From assembly GCA_036403515.1 (NCBI GenBank), contig DASWQV010000042.1, positions 1 through 48,069 of the forward strand: a stretch of DNA of 48,069 nucleotides, given 5' to 3'. Each line of letters begins with the position of its first letter. The stretch's first letter is position 1. Both the position numbers and the translations under genes were made by a program. Below the pieces are notes generated by a model. That model saw only the letters and a program-made list of their open reading frames with translations. It was not told the DNA's origin and did no database searches. This DNA is from VRUE01 sp036403515. Its GTDB lineage: Bacteria > Actinomycetota > Thermoleophilia > Solirubrobacterales > 70-9. Of this stretch, positions 15,087 to 22,428 are shown piece after piece.

Positions 15087-15236
15087 CTATGGGCTCGGCA
15101 GGAGATTGACCGCGGCAGCGAGTCCCACCGCGCCGACGGTGATCGAGTAACCGGTGTAGCCGCTGATCGCAAAGAGCACCACCGCGATCGCGCAGATCGA
15201 GACGACGATGATCCAGGAGGCTCGGGCCAGGGACAC
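15087..15236 (-). CDS. Small two-helix membrane protein (49 residues)
   Basis: A minus-strand frame from GTG at 15236 to TAG at 15087 encodes 49 residues: a short basic start (VSLARAS), a hydrophobic helix (WIIVVSICAIAVVLFAI), a turn SGYTGYS and a second apolar helix ending NLLPSP. Third positions are strongly G/C and the frame exactly fills the gap between the CDF gene and the next operon. I recognise no family. The loop-turn pattern suggests a small integral membrane protein. No Shine-Dalgarno site is visible. Confidence 0.6.
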   Translation of the reverse strand: MSLARASWIIVVSICAIAVVLFAISGYTGYSITVGAVGLAAAVNLLPSP

Positions 15237-15240
15237 GGGT

Positions 15241-15249
15241 CGCTATTTT
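15241..15249 (+). promoter_or_regulatory. Extended -10 box (CGCTATTTT)
   Basis: CGCTATTTT ends 7 bases before the ATG at 15257 and fits the GCTANNNT pattern. It would start the four-gene tldDE operon with a leaderless first gene. Confidence 0.45.
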
Positions 15250-15256
15250 GGCCGAG

Positions 15257-15652
15257 ATGCCCGACGGTGAGATGAGCGGTGTGGAAGTTGGTCCGGCGGC
15301 CGACGCGGCTGAGTCCGCACTTGCCTACCTGACCGAGATGTCAACCGACCTCCGCGGTGGCGCGATCCTGGGGGGCGACGGGGCGGTGCTGGCGGCCAGC
15401 GATTCGGCGAATCGCTGGCGCGAGGACGCGGCGGCGTTGCTCAAGGTGGCCGATCGTGCCGGCGAGGAGCCGGTCGAGCAGGTGCACATCGCCACCGAGC
15501 AGGGCGAGGTCTTCGCTCTGCGTCACGCCGGCCTCGCCGCGGTGGTCGTCAGCGAGCGCTTCGCCCTTGCCTCGTTGATGTTCTTCGACATGCGCTCGGT
15601 TTTGCGCGACCTCGCCGCGGGCGGCGACGGGAAGGGGCTCGATGCCGCCTAA
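15257..15652 (+). CDS. Small protein, possibly roadblock/LC7-like
   Basis: This protein of about 131 residues has ALAYLTEMSTDLRGGAILGGDGAVLAAS followed by VEQVHIATEQGEVFALRHAGLAAVVVSERFAL. The helix, strand, turn (GGAILGGDGAVLAAS) and later strand pair resemble the roadblock/LC7 fold of MglB-like proteins, but the match is weak. The ATG at 15257 was chosen over a TTG at 15248 because the -10-like box adjoins it. The end overlaps the next gene by 11 bases, and the row continues into tldD and tldE, so it is probably co-expressed with them. Confidence 0.6.
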   Translation: MPDGEMSGVEVGPAADAAESALAYLTEMSTDLRGGAILGGDGAVLAASDSANRWREDAAALLKVADRAGEEPVEQVHIATEQGEVFALRHAGLAAVVVSERFALASLMFFDMRSVLRDLAAGGDGKGLDAA

Positions 15653-15866
15653 GCCCCACCGGGTGTTGCTCGACCGGGTCTCCGGCTACGCCGACGAGGC
15701 GGCCGCCTACATGCGCCGCCGTCGCGTCTCCCGCCTGCCATTTGCCCGGCTCTACTATCCCGGCGGCGCCGCCGGGGACCATGCCGGCGATTCGCTGATC
15801 GGCGCCGAGCTCTTCGTCGCCGCGGGTCGTCTAATCGAGGTCGCTGGGAAGCGACCGCGGCCATGA
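15642..15866 (+). CDS. Conserved-looking small protein of unknown function
   Basis: This 74-residue basic protein begins MPPKPHRVLLDRVSGYADEAAAYMRRRRVSRLPFARLYYPGG and ends AELFVAAGRLIEVAGKRPRP. I do not recognise it. It overlaps the preceding gene by 11 bases and the tldD start by 4 (ATGA), so its translation is tied to both. The codon usage matches its neighbours. Its fixed place before tldD makes it a candidate accessory protein or substrate of the TldD/TldE protease, but that is speculation. Confidence 0.55.
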   Translation: MPPKPHRVLLDRVSGYADEAAAYMRRRRVSRLPFARLYYPGGAAGDHAGDSLIGAELFVAAGRLIEVAGKRPRP

Positions 15867-17248
15867 GTGGCGTGATCGAGCCGGCCGTAGCCGAGCGCGT
15901 GCTGGCGCGGGCGCTTGCCAACGGCGGCGAGTTCGCCGAGGTGTTCGCCGAACGCAACGCCGGTTTGACGATGGCGATCGACGAGTCGCGGGTCGAAGCG
16001 GTGCAGTCGGGGGCGGCCGAGGGGGCTGGCGTGCGAGTGGTCAGCGGCGGCACCACTTACTTCTCCCACGTCGATGGGCTCGATCCCGCTGATATAGAGC
16101 GAGCCGCCGACGAAGCAGCGGCAGCGCTGCGCGCCGAGCGCGCCGAGCCGCGGCCGTTGCAGGCCACCTCCGGCACGCCGCATCCAATCGAGCAGCGGCC
16201 GGCAGCGGTGCCGGCCGAGCGCAAGGCGGCGCTGCTGCGCGAGCTGGACGAGCGGGGCCGCGGCGCGGGTCCCGAGATCGCGCAGTTCATGGCCTCTTAC
16301 GCGGAGGTTCGCCGCGAGGTCACGATCGCCAATTCGGAGGGCCTGATCTCGAGCGACGATCGGACCCGGGTGCGGATCGGCGCCCAGGCGGTTGCCCGTC
16401 GCGGCGACTCGGTCGAGACCGGCGCCGAGACGCTGGGTGGCCACCGCGGCTTCGAGCTCTTCGACCGTGACCCCGGCGAGATCGCCGCCGGGGCGGCGCG
16501 CAAGGCGCTGGTCTTGCTTGACGCCGGCCCCGCGCCGGCCGGCTCGATGCCGGTTGTGGTTGGTGGCGGCTTCGGCGGCGTCCTCTTCCACGAGATGACC
16601 GGTCACGGCCTCGAGGCCGACCACATCCAAAAGGGCGCCAGCGTCTACGTCGGCAAGCTCGGCGAGCAGGTCGCCCAGCCGCTGCTCAGCGCCTACGACG
16701 ATGGCCGCATGCCCAACGAGTGGGGCAGCGACGCGATCGACGACGAGGGGATTCCGACCCAGAAGACGATGGTGATCGAGGAGGGCAGGCTGGCCGCCTT
16801 CCTCTACGACGGCCTAACGGCTCGCCGCGATGGCGTCGGCTCGACCGGCAACGGCCGGCGCGAGAGCTTTCGCCACCTGCCTGTGCCGCGGATGACGAAC
16901 ACCTACATCGCTCCCGGCGAGGTCGAGCCCGAGGCGATGATCGCCGACGTCGATCGCGGCTTCTACGCCAAGTCCTTCGCCGGCGGGCAGGTCGACCCGG
17001 CAACCGGCGACTTCGTCTTCGGCGTCTCCGAGGGCTACCTGATCGAGGCCGGCAAGGTGACCCGACCCTGTCGGGGCGCAACCCTGATCGGCAACTGCCT
17101 GCAGGCGCTGATGGCGATCGACGCGGTTGGCAACGACTTCGAGATGAAGACCGGCGTCTGCGGCAAGGCGGGCCAGCGGGTGCCGGTCGGCACGGGCCAA
17201 GGGCACGTCCGAATCGGTGCGATGACGGTGGGGGGGACAGAAGTTTGA
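15863..17248 (+). CDS. tldD: TldD metalloprotease subunit
   Basis: This 461-residue TldD/PmbA-family protein carries the zinc motif HEMTGHGLEADH (243-254; HExxxH with the following His) and the conserved GGFGGVLFHE, DDEGIPTQKTMVIEEG, GSTGNGRRESFRHLPVPRMTNTYI and FYAKSFAGGQVDPATGDFVFGV segments. TldD pairs with TldE to form a proteolytic cavity that degrades unfolded peptides. In E. coli it matures microcin B17 and degrades the CcdA antitoxin. tldE follows with a TTGA overlap. The natural substrate here is unknown. Confidence 0.95.
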   Translation: MSGVIEPAVAERVLARALANGGEFAEVFAERNAGLTMAIDESRVEAVQSGAAEGAGVRVVSGGTTYFSHVDGLDPADIERAADEAAAALRAERAEPRPLQATSGTPHPIEQRPAAVPAERKAALLRELDERGRGAGPEIAQFMASYAEVRREVTIANSEGLISSDDRTRVRIGAQAVARRGDSVETGAETLGGHRGFELFDRDPGEIAAGAARKALVLLDAGPAPAGSMPVVVGGGFGGVLFHEMTGHGLEADHIQKGASVYVGKLGEQVAQPLLSAYDDGRMPNEWGSDAIDDEGIPTQKTMVIEEGRLAAFLYDGLTARRDGVGSTGNGRRESFRHLPVPRMTNTYIAPGEVEPEAMIADVDRGFYAKSFAGGQVDPATGDFVFGVSEGYLIEAGKVTRPCRGATLIGNCLQALMAIDAVGNDFEMKTGVCGKAGQRVPVGTGQGHVRIGAMTVGGTEV

Positions 17249-18627
17249 TCGAGCCGGCACGGCAGGCTGTCGAGCGGGCGCTGGCGGCGGGCGCCAGCGA
17301 TGCCGAGGCCTACGCCTCGGAGGACACCGGACGTGAGATTCGCGCCCATGGCGGCGAGATCGAGAGCCTCACCGCCGCGACGCAGCGGGGGATCGGCGTG
17401 CGGGCCTGGATCGGACACAAGGCCGGCTACGCCTTCGGCACCGACTTCTCGGAGGCCGGCATCGCCGCGACCTCCGCTCGCGCAGCCGAGGCGGCGCGAG
17501 CCGCCGACGAGGACGAGTACACGGGACCAGCGGAGCCTCCGGTGCGCCTTTCCCCCGATATAGGGGGGAAAGGCGCACCGGAACCGGTCTCGGCGCTTGA
17601 GCTGAGCGATTCCTCGGTGTCGGAGTGGTCCGCCGATCGTGTGGCTGATCTGACCCTGGCGATCGAGCGGGCTGCACTCGGGGCCGACGGGCGGGTCGCC
17701 GGGGTTGAGCAGGCCGTTTACGCCGACTCCGCCGAGCGGATCGCAATCGCCTCTTCGACCGGAATCGACGGCGAGTTTGAGCGCTCCAGCTGCTACGGCT
17801 ACGTCCAGGTCCTGGCCGAGGGCGACGATGGCCGCGAGACCGGCCTCGGCTTCGACCTCGGCCGCGGCCCCGACGCGCTCGACCCGGCCGCGGTCGGTCG
17901 CGAAGGGGCCGAGCGGGCCACCGCGATGATCGGGGCCAGCAAGCCGCAGTCGCGCTCGTGCCCCGTCGTCCTCGATCCGACCGTCGCCGCCAGCTTCATC
18001 GGCCTGGTCGGTGGCGGGCTCGGCGCTGGCGCGGTGCAGCGTGGGCGTTCGCCCTTCGCGGACCGGCTCGGCGCCGAGGTCGCCGGCGAGGCGCTCGTTC
18101 TCCACGACGATGGCCTGGACCCGCAGGGGTCGGCCTCCTCGCCCTTCGACGGCGAGGGCGTTCCCCGCCGCCGCACCGCCCTGATCGAGGGCGGCACGCT
18201 GCGCACCTATCTCTACGACACCTATACCGCGCGCCGTGGGGGCGCCTCCTCCACCGGCAATGCCGGACGTGGGGGCTACCGTTCACAGCCCTCGGTCTCC
18301 GCCTCGAACCTCGTCGTCTCTTCCGGCCCGCTCGGCTTCGGGGACCTGCTTCGCGAGGCGGGCGAGGGCGTCTTCATCACCGATGTCGCCGGCCTGCACT
18401 CTGGCGTCAACCCCGTTTCCGGCGACTTCTCTGTCGGCGCCTCCGGGCGGGCCATCCGTGGCGGAGAGCTGGCCGAGCCGCTGCGCGAGTTCACGATTGC
18501 CAGCGACCTGGTCTCGATGCTGGGGGCCGTGCAGGCGGCCGGCGCGGACCCGCGCTGGGTCCCTTTTGGCGGCTCGGTCAGCACCCCCTCACTGCTGATC
18601 GGGACGATGACGGTCGCCGGATCCTGA
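17245..18627 (+). CDS. tldE: TldE/PmbA protease subunit with a palindromic insert
   Basis: This is a 460-residue TldD/PmbA-family protein without a zinc motif, as expected for TldE. Typical segments are TQRGIGVRAWIGHKAGYAFG, CPVVLDPTVAASFIGLV, DDGLDPQGSASSPFDGEGVPRRRTALIEGG and LYDTYTARRGGASSTGNAGRG. The start is a TTG at 17245 overlapping the tldD stop. Residues 99-113 (within PPVRLSPDIGGKGAPEP) are encoded by a perfect hairpin with 18-bp arms (17539-17581), which looks like a small in-frame insertion. The reading frame is kept, so the protein is probably still functional. Confidence 0.92.
   Translation: MIEPARQAVERALAAGASDAEAYASEDTGREIRAHGGEIESLTAATQRGIGVRAWIGHKAGYAFGTDFSEAGIAATSARAAEAARAADEDEYTGPAEPPVRLSPDIGGKGAPEPVSALELSDSSVSEWSADRVADLTLAIERAALGADGRVAGVEQAVYADSAERIAIASSTGIDGEFERSSCYGYVQVLAEGDDGRETGLGFDLGRGPDALDPAAVGREGAERATAMIGASKPQSRSCPVVLDPTVAASFIGLVGGGLGAGAVQRGRSPFADRLGAEVAGEALVLHDDGLDPQGSASSPFDGEGVPRRRTALIEGGTLRTYLYDTYTARRGGASSTGNAGRGGYRSQPSVSASNLVVSSGPLGFGDLLREAGEGVFITDVAGLHSGVNPVSGDFSVGASGRAIRGGELAEPLREFTIASDLVSMLGAVQAAGADPRWVPFGGSVSTPSLLIGTMTVAGS
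17539..17581. repeat. Perfect 18-bp-arm palindrome inside tldE
   Basis: CCGGTGCGCCTTTCCCCC (17539-17556) is exactly complementary to GGGGGAAAGGCGCACCGG (17564-17581), with loop GATATAG. At 43 bases it is translated in frame. A perfect hairpin this long is not expected from codon constraint. It resembles small palindromic elements that insert into genes in frame, as in Rickettsia. No second copy is seen in this window. Confidence 0.8.
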
Positions 18628-18704
18628 GTCCCATGCGGCTTTACGGCCGTGCCCACTGTTAGATTGCGCCCGATTTCAACCACCCATGACGGAGGAGCTT
18701 CGAC

Positions 18705-18983
18705 GTGACAAAGGCTGAGTTTCTGGACCAACTTGCAGGCGACGACAGGCTGGGCAGCAAAAAAGCGGCCAGCGACGCTGTCGATGCGGTGCTTGAGGCG
18801 ATCACCGACACGCTGAGCGGCGGCGGCGAAGTCAGCTTCACCGGCTTCGGCAAATTCCACGTCGCCGAGCGCGGTCCTCGCCAGGGCGTCAACCCCCGCA
18901 CCGGTGAGCGGATCACCATCCCGGGCGGCAAGGTGCCGCGCTTCTCCGCCGGCTCGGCGCTGAAGACCAAGGTCAAAGGCTGA
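18705..18983 (+). CDS. hup: HU-family DNA-binding protein
   Basis: This 92-residue protein has the HU pattern: MTKAEFLDQLA at the start, VDAVLEAITDTLSGGGEVSFTGFGKFHVAERGPRQGVNPRTGERITIPGGKVPRFSAGSALK. It includes the RxGxNPxTGE arm with the conserved Pro that intercalates into bent DNA. There is no long Lys/Ala tail like that of mycobacterial HupB. The start is GTG at 18705 with GGAGGAG close upstream. The stop TGA overlaps a CTG that appears to start pyrF. Confidence 0.93.
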   Translation: MTKAEFLDQLAGDDRLGSKKAASDAVDAVLEAITDTLSGGGEVSFTGFGKFHVAERGPRQGVNPRTGERITIPGGKVPRFSAGSALKTKVKG

Positions 18984-19867
18984 GTCAAGCTCCCTTCGCA
19001 GATCGGCTGGCGGCGCTCGTCGAAGAGCGCCGCAGCCAGGTCTGTCTTGGTCTCGACCCGGATCCGTCGAAGCTCGCGCGGGGCGGGACGGAGGCTTCCT
19101 CCGGCTCGGTTGCGGAGCAGGCGGCCGGGGCGGTTGTCGCTCACTGCCGCTCGCTGATTGAGAGGGCCGGGGGGGGCTGCGTCGCCGTCAAGCCCCAGCT
19201 GGCTTGCTTCGAGCGGCTCGGAGCGCCTGGTTGGGCAGCGCTGGCCGAGGTATGCGCCGCGGCTCAGGAAAGCGGCCTGCTGGTCCTCGCCGACGGCAAG
19301 CGAGGTGACGTGCCGATCACGGCGGCGGCGTACGCCCAGGCCCTCGTCGGCGAGACGCCGACGCCATGGGGAGCGGTCGCCGGCCTTGGCGCCGACGCCT
19401 TCACGGCCAATCCGCTGCTCGGCGCCGACGCCCTGGAGCCACTCGTCGCGGCGGCGCATGCCGCCGGCGCGGGCATCTTTGCGTTGGTCCGGACCAGCAA
19501 TCCCGGCGCCGCCGATATTCAAGATCAGCCGAGCCCCGAGCAGCCGCTGCACGAGCGGCTGGCGACCCTCGTCGATGGACTGTCGGAGCGCCTGCTGGGG
19601 GACGGCGGCCTGAGCGGCATGGGCGCGGTGGTCGGCGCCACTGAGCCGGAGCACATCGGCCGCCTGCGCTCGCTGATGCCGCGCTCGATCTTCCTCATCC
19701 CCGGCGTCGGCGCCCAGGGCGGGCGGGCGGAGATGCTGGGGGAGGCCTTCGGACCGGGCCCCGCCTCGGCCCTGGTCGCCGCCTCTCGCGGCATTGCCTC
19801 GGCAGACGATCCGGCGGCGGCAGCGGAGAGCTTGCGCGCCGCGGTTTGGGACGTTTCGACCGCATGA
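18980..19867 (+). CDS. pyrF: Orotidine 5'-phosphate decarboxylase, type 2, apparent CTG start
   Basis: The frame reads S-Q-A-P-F-A-D-R-L-A-A-L-V-E-E-R, then VCLGLDPDPSKLA, CVAVKPQLACFERLG, LLVLADGKRGDVPITAAAYA (catalytic Lys in DGKRGD), GADAFTANPLLG, FALVRTSNPGA and IFLIPGVGAQGG. This is the long type-2 PyrF, which makes UMP from OMP. The conserved N-terminal part (18980-19309) contains no in-frame ATG, GTG or TTG; the first GTG would start within the active site. The frame is open back to 18908, and CTG at 18980, overlapping the HU stop as CTGA, is the best start. Confidence 0.88.
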   Translation: MSQAPFADRLAALVEERRSQVCLGLDPDPSKLARGGTEASSGSVAEQAAGAVVAHCRSLIERAGGGCVAVKPQLACFERLGAPGWAALAEVCAAAQESGLLVLADGKRGDVPITAAAYAQALVGETPTPWGAVAGLGADAFTANPLLGADALEPLVAAAHAAGAGIFALVRTSNPGAADIQDQPSPEQPLHERLATLVDGLSERLLGDGGLSGMGAVVGATEPEHIGRLRSLMPRSIFLIPGVGAQGGRAEMLGEAFGPGPASALVAASRGIASADDPAAAAESLRAAVWDVSTA

Positions 19868-19869
19868 AA

Positions 19870-19899
19870 CGCCGCTGACCGTATATACGATCTGCGGCG
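19870..19899. repeat. Nested palindrome between pyrF and the LysM gene
   Basis: CGCCGC (19870-19875) and GCGGCG (19894-19899) flank the perfect palindrome CGTATATACG (19880-19889) with equal 4-base spacers. It may be a pyrF terminator, or an operator overlapping a -10 element (TATACGAT) for the LysM gene. Confidence 0.5.
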
Positions 19900-19924
19900 C
19901 CCATCCGATCGCCCGCCACGTCCT

Positions 19925-20248
19925 ATGAACAAGCGCTCATCAGCCCCTGCCCGCGTCATCGCGGTGATCACCCTCGTGGTCGCCCTGGTCGTCGCCATCG
20001 TGGTCGTCGGCGGCGCCCTCGGCGGAGGCGACTCGAACGATTCCAGCAAGCATGGTCACGGCAAGGCGGCTCGTCACGCGAGACAGCAAAAGCGCCAGAG
20101 CATCCCGGCGACCTACGAAGTCAAGAATGGCGACACCCTGATCTCAATCGCCCATCGCAACGGGGTGACGGTGCATCGCATCGAAGCGCTCAACCCCGAA
20201 GTCGATCCGCAGATCCTGATCGCGGGCGAGATCCTGAAACTCAAGTAG
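19925..20248 (+). CDS. Membrane-anchored LysM-domain protein
   Basis: This 107-residue protein has a short basic start, one hydrophobic helix (about 11-32, VIAVITLVVALVVAIVVVGG), a Gly/Ser/His linker and a C-terminal LysM domain (about 62-106: TYEVKNGDTLISIAHRNGVTVHRIEALNPEVDPQILIAGEILKL). LysM binds N-acetylglucosamine polymers such as peptidoglycan. The protein is therefore probably anchored in the membrane with LysM outside, touching the wall. Its TAG shares one base with the GTG start of the D,D-carboxypeptidase, consistent with a joint role in wall maintenance. Confidence 0.88.
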   Translation: MNKRSSAPARVIAVITLVVALVVAIVVVGGALGGGDSNDSSKHGHGKAARHARQQKRQSIPATYEVKNGDTLISIAHRNGVTVHRIEALNPEVDPQILIAGEILKLK

Positions 20249-21441
20249 TGCGGCGAGTGCGGCGCCGCGCCGGCGCGCTTGCGGTTGCCGTCGCATTGGC
20301 GCTCGTCTTGATCGCCCCCGGCCTGGCGACGGCGCAGGCGCCCCGGATCGAGGCCCGCGCCTGGGCCCTGATCGACAGCCGCACCGGTGAGGTGGTGGTC
20401 TCCCACGCCGGCAAGCGTCACCTGCCGATCGCCAGCACGACCAAGCTGATGACGGCCTACGTGGCCCTGCACGAGCTGCCGCTCGATCGCATCGTCAGAG
20501 CCGCTCCCTATCAAGCGGAATACGGCGAGTCTCTGCTCGGCCTGCGACCCGGTCAGCGGATCAGCGTGCGTGACCTGCTCTACGGCCTGATCCTGCGCAG
20601 CGGCAACGACGCCGCCTACGACCTGGCCCGCGCCGCCGCCGGCTCGGAGGCACGTTTCGTCGCCCAGATGAATCGCTACGCGGCGGCCCTGGGCCTGGCC
20701 GACACGCACTACGCCAACCCGATCGGCCTCGACCAGCGGGGCAACTACTCCAGCGCCCGCGACCTGGCCACGCTGACCCAGCGCCTGCTGCGGATCCCGG
20801 CCTTCGCCCGGATCGCGGCCGCGCGCAGCGCTGTGCTGCGCAGCGTCAAACCGCGGCGGCGGATCACCACGATCAACGAGCTCCTGCGGATGGCGCCATG
20901 GGTGACAGGGGTCAAGACCGGCCACACCTTCGGCGCCCTCTACGTCCTCGTCGGCTCCGGGCGGCGCAAGGGGGTGGAATTGATCTCGGTGGCAATCGGC
21001 GCGCCCACCGACGAAGACCGCTTCGCCGACAACATCGACCTGCTCGACTACGGCTTTTCCCTCTATCACCGGCGGTTGCCGGTCCGCGCTGGCGCGGCGC
21101 TCGCCGATCCCTCGATTCGCTACTCCGGTGGCCGGTTGCCGCTGCGCGCTGCTCGCGGCGTCGCAGTGGGAATCCGTCCCGACCAAGACCTAACCGTGGT
21201 GGTCAGAGCGCCCCGGCAGGTCGAGGGACCGATCGGCCGCGGCGTGGCGCTGGGCACGGCAACCGTCCTCGTCGATGGCTTGCGCGCCGCCAGGGTGCCG
21301 CTGCGCGCCGCTCGCGCACTTCCCAAGGCAAGCATTGTCGATCGGGTGCGAAGCTTTCTCGATTCCGATTGGATTCCCGTTGCGATTGCAGCTTGCGTGA
21401 TACTGGTTGGAGCGATTCTTTTCAGGCGCTTCTCACGATGA
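20248..21441 (+). CDS. D-alanyl-D-alanine carboxypeptidase (PBP5 type)
   Basis: This 397-residue protein has an N-terminal signal (about 1-30, cleaved near ATAQAP). It is a peptidase S11 protein with all three active-site motifs: S63-T-T-K66 (STTK), S118-G-N120 (SGND) and K223-T-G225 (KTGHTF). It should remove the terminal D-Ala from peptidoglycan stem peptides, limiting crosslinking. A C-terminal hydrophobic helix (WIPVAIAACVILVGAILF) ends in RRFSR, so it is membrane-anchored with a cytoplasmic basic tail. The GTG start shares a base with the LysM stop, and its own stop overlaps the next gene's ATG (ATGA). Confidence 0.93.
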   Translation: MRRVRRRAGALAVAVALALVLIAPGLATAQAPRIEARAWALIDSRTGEVVVSHAGKRHLPIASTTKLMTAYVALHELPLDRIVRAAPYQAEYGESLLGLRPGQRISVRDLLYGLILRSGNDAAYDLARAAAGSEARFVAQMNRYAAALGLADTHYANPIGLDQRGNYSSARDLATLTQRLLRIPAFARIAAARSAVLRSVKPRRRITTINELLRMAPWVTGVKTGHTFGALYVLVGSGRRKGVELISVAIGAPTDEDRFADNIDLLDYGFSLYHRRLPVRAGAALADPSIRYSGGRLPLRAARGVAVGIRPDQDLTVVVRAPRQVEGPIGRGVALGTATVLVDGLRAARVPLRAARALPKASIVDRVRSFLDSDWIPVAIAACVILVGAILFRRFSR

Positions 21442-22394
21442 TCGTCACCGCCACTCTCAACGCCGCCATAGATCGCACCGTCGCGGTCCCCAACTTCCGT
21501 CTGGGCCATCGCCACCGAGCGGTCGAGAGCCGGACCGTGGCCGGGGGAAAGGGGATCAATGTGGCGCGGGCGCTGAAGCTGCTCGGCCGCCCGGTGATCG
21601 CAACCGGCTTTGCCGGTGGGCCGACCGGCAGCCGGCTGCTCGACCAGCTGCGCGACGAATCGGTGCTGACCGACTTCACCCGGATCGCCGCCGAGACGCG
21701 AATCAACCTCGCCGTGATCGACCCGACCTCGGGCGAGCAGACGGAGATCAACGAGCGCGGGCCGGCGGTCAGCCCCGAGGAGGTCGAGCGCTTCGTTGCC
21801 AGGCTCCGATACCTCGCCGACGGCGCCAAGCTCTGCGTTCTCGCCGGCAGCCTTCCGCCCGGCGCCGGCGACGATCTATACGCCCGCCTGGTCAAGGACC
21901 TCGGCGAGCGTGGCGTACCGGTGGTGCTCGACGTCGAGGGCGACGCGATGCGGGCTGGATTGAGGGCCGGCGCCTCGATCGTCACCCCGAACGAGCGCGA
22001 GGCCGAGGAGCTGGTCGGCCAGGAGTTCGCTGATCGCAATGACCTCGTCCACGGTCTGTCGGAGCTGGTCCGCCTCGGCGCCGCCGAGGCGGCGATCACG
22101 CGTCCCGACGGTTGCGTCGCGGTCGTCGGCGAAGGCGCCGAGCGCCGCTTCCTCGAGGTGCGCACGGAGTCCCTGGAGCCGGTTTCCACCGTCGGCTCGG
22201 GCGACGCCTTCCTGGCCGGATACGTCGCCGCCCGCTACGACGGCCGCCCGCCGGGCGAGTGCCTCGCTTATGGCGTCGCCTGCGGCGCCGAGTCGACCCA
22301 GCACTTCGGCGCCGGCATGGTCGACCGCAATCAGGTCGAGCGCCTCCTCGGCGAGGTCCATGTCCAGGATTTGGAGGTCCCCGCCGAAGTGTAG
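21438..22394 (+). CDS. PfkB-family sugar kinase, 1-phosphofructokinase-like
   Basis: This 318-residue ribokinase/PfkB-fold protein has MIVTATLNAAIDRTVAV, the N-terminal signature GGKGINVARALKLLG, FAGGPTGSRL, ETRINLAVID and the C-terminal signature VSTVGSGDAFLAGYVA with catalytic Asp. The first residues and the GGKGxNVA motif fit the 1-phosphofructokinase/tagatose-6-phosphate kinase branch. No PTS genes are near, so the substrate (fructose-1-phosphate, fructose-6-phosphate or tagatose-6-phosphate) stays open. It is coupled to the carboxypeptidase gene. Confidence 0.88.
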   Translation: MIVTATLNAAIDRTVAVPNFRLGHRHRAVESRTVAGGKGINVARALKLLGRPVIATGFAGGPTGSRLLDQLRDESVLTDFTRIAAETRINLAVIDPTSGEQTEINERGPAVSPEEVERFVARLRYLADGAKLCVLAGSLPPGAGDDLYARLVKDLGERGVPVVLDVEGDAMRAGLRAGASIVTPNEREAEELVGQEFADRNDLVHGLSELVRLGAAEAAITRPDGCVAVVGEGAERRFLEVRTESLEPVSTVGSGDAFLAGYVAARYDGRPPGECLAYGVACGAESTQHFGAGMVDRNQVERLLGEVHVQDLEVPAEV

Positions 22395-22428
22395 GCTGAG
22401 TTCTCAACGCCACCCTGGAGGACTTAAC

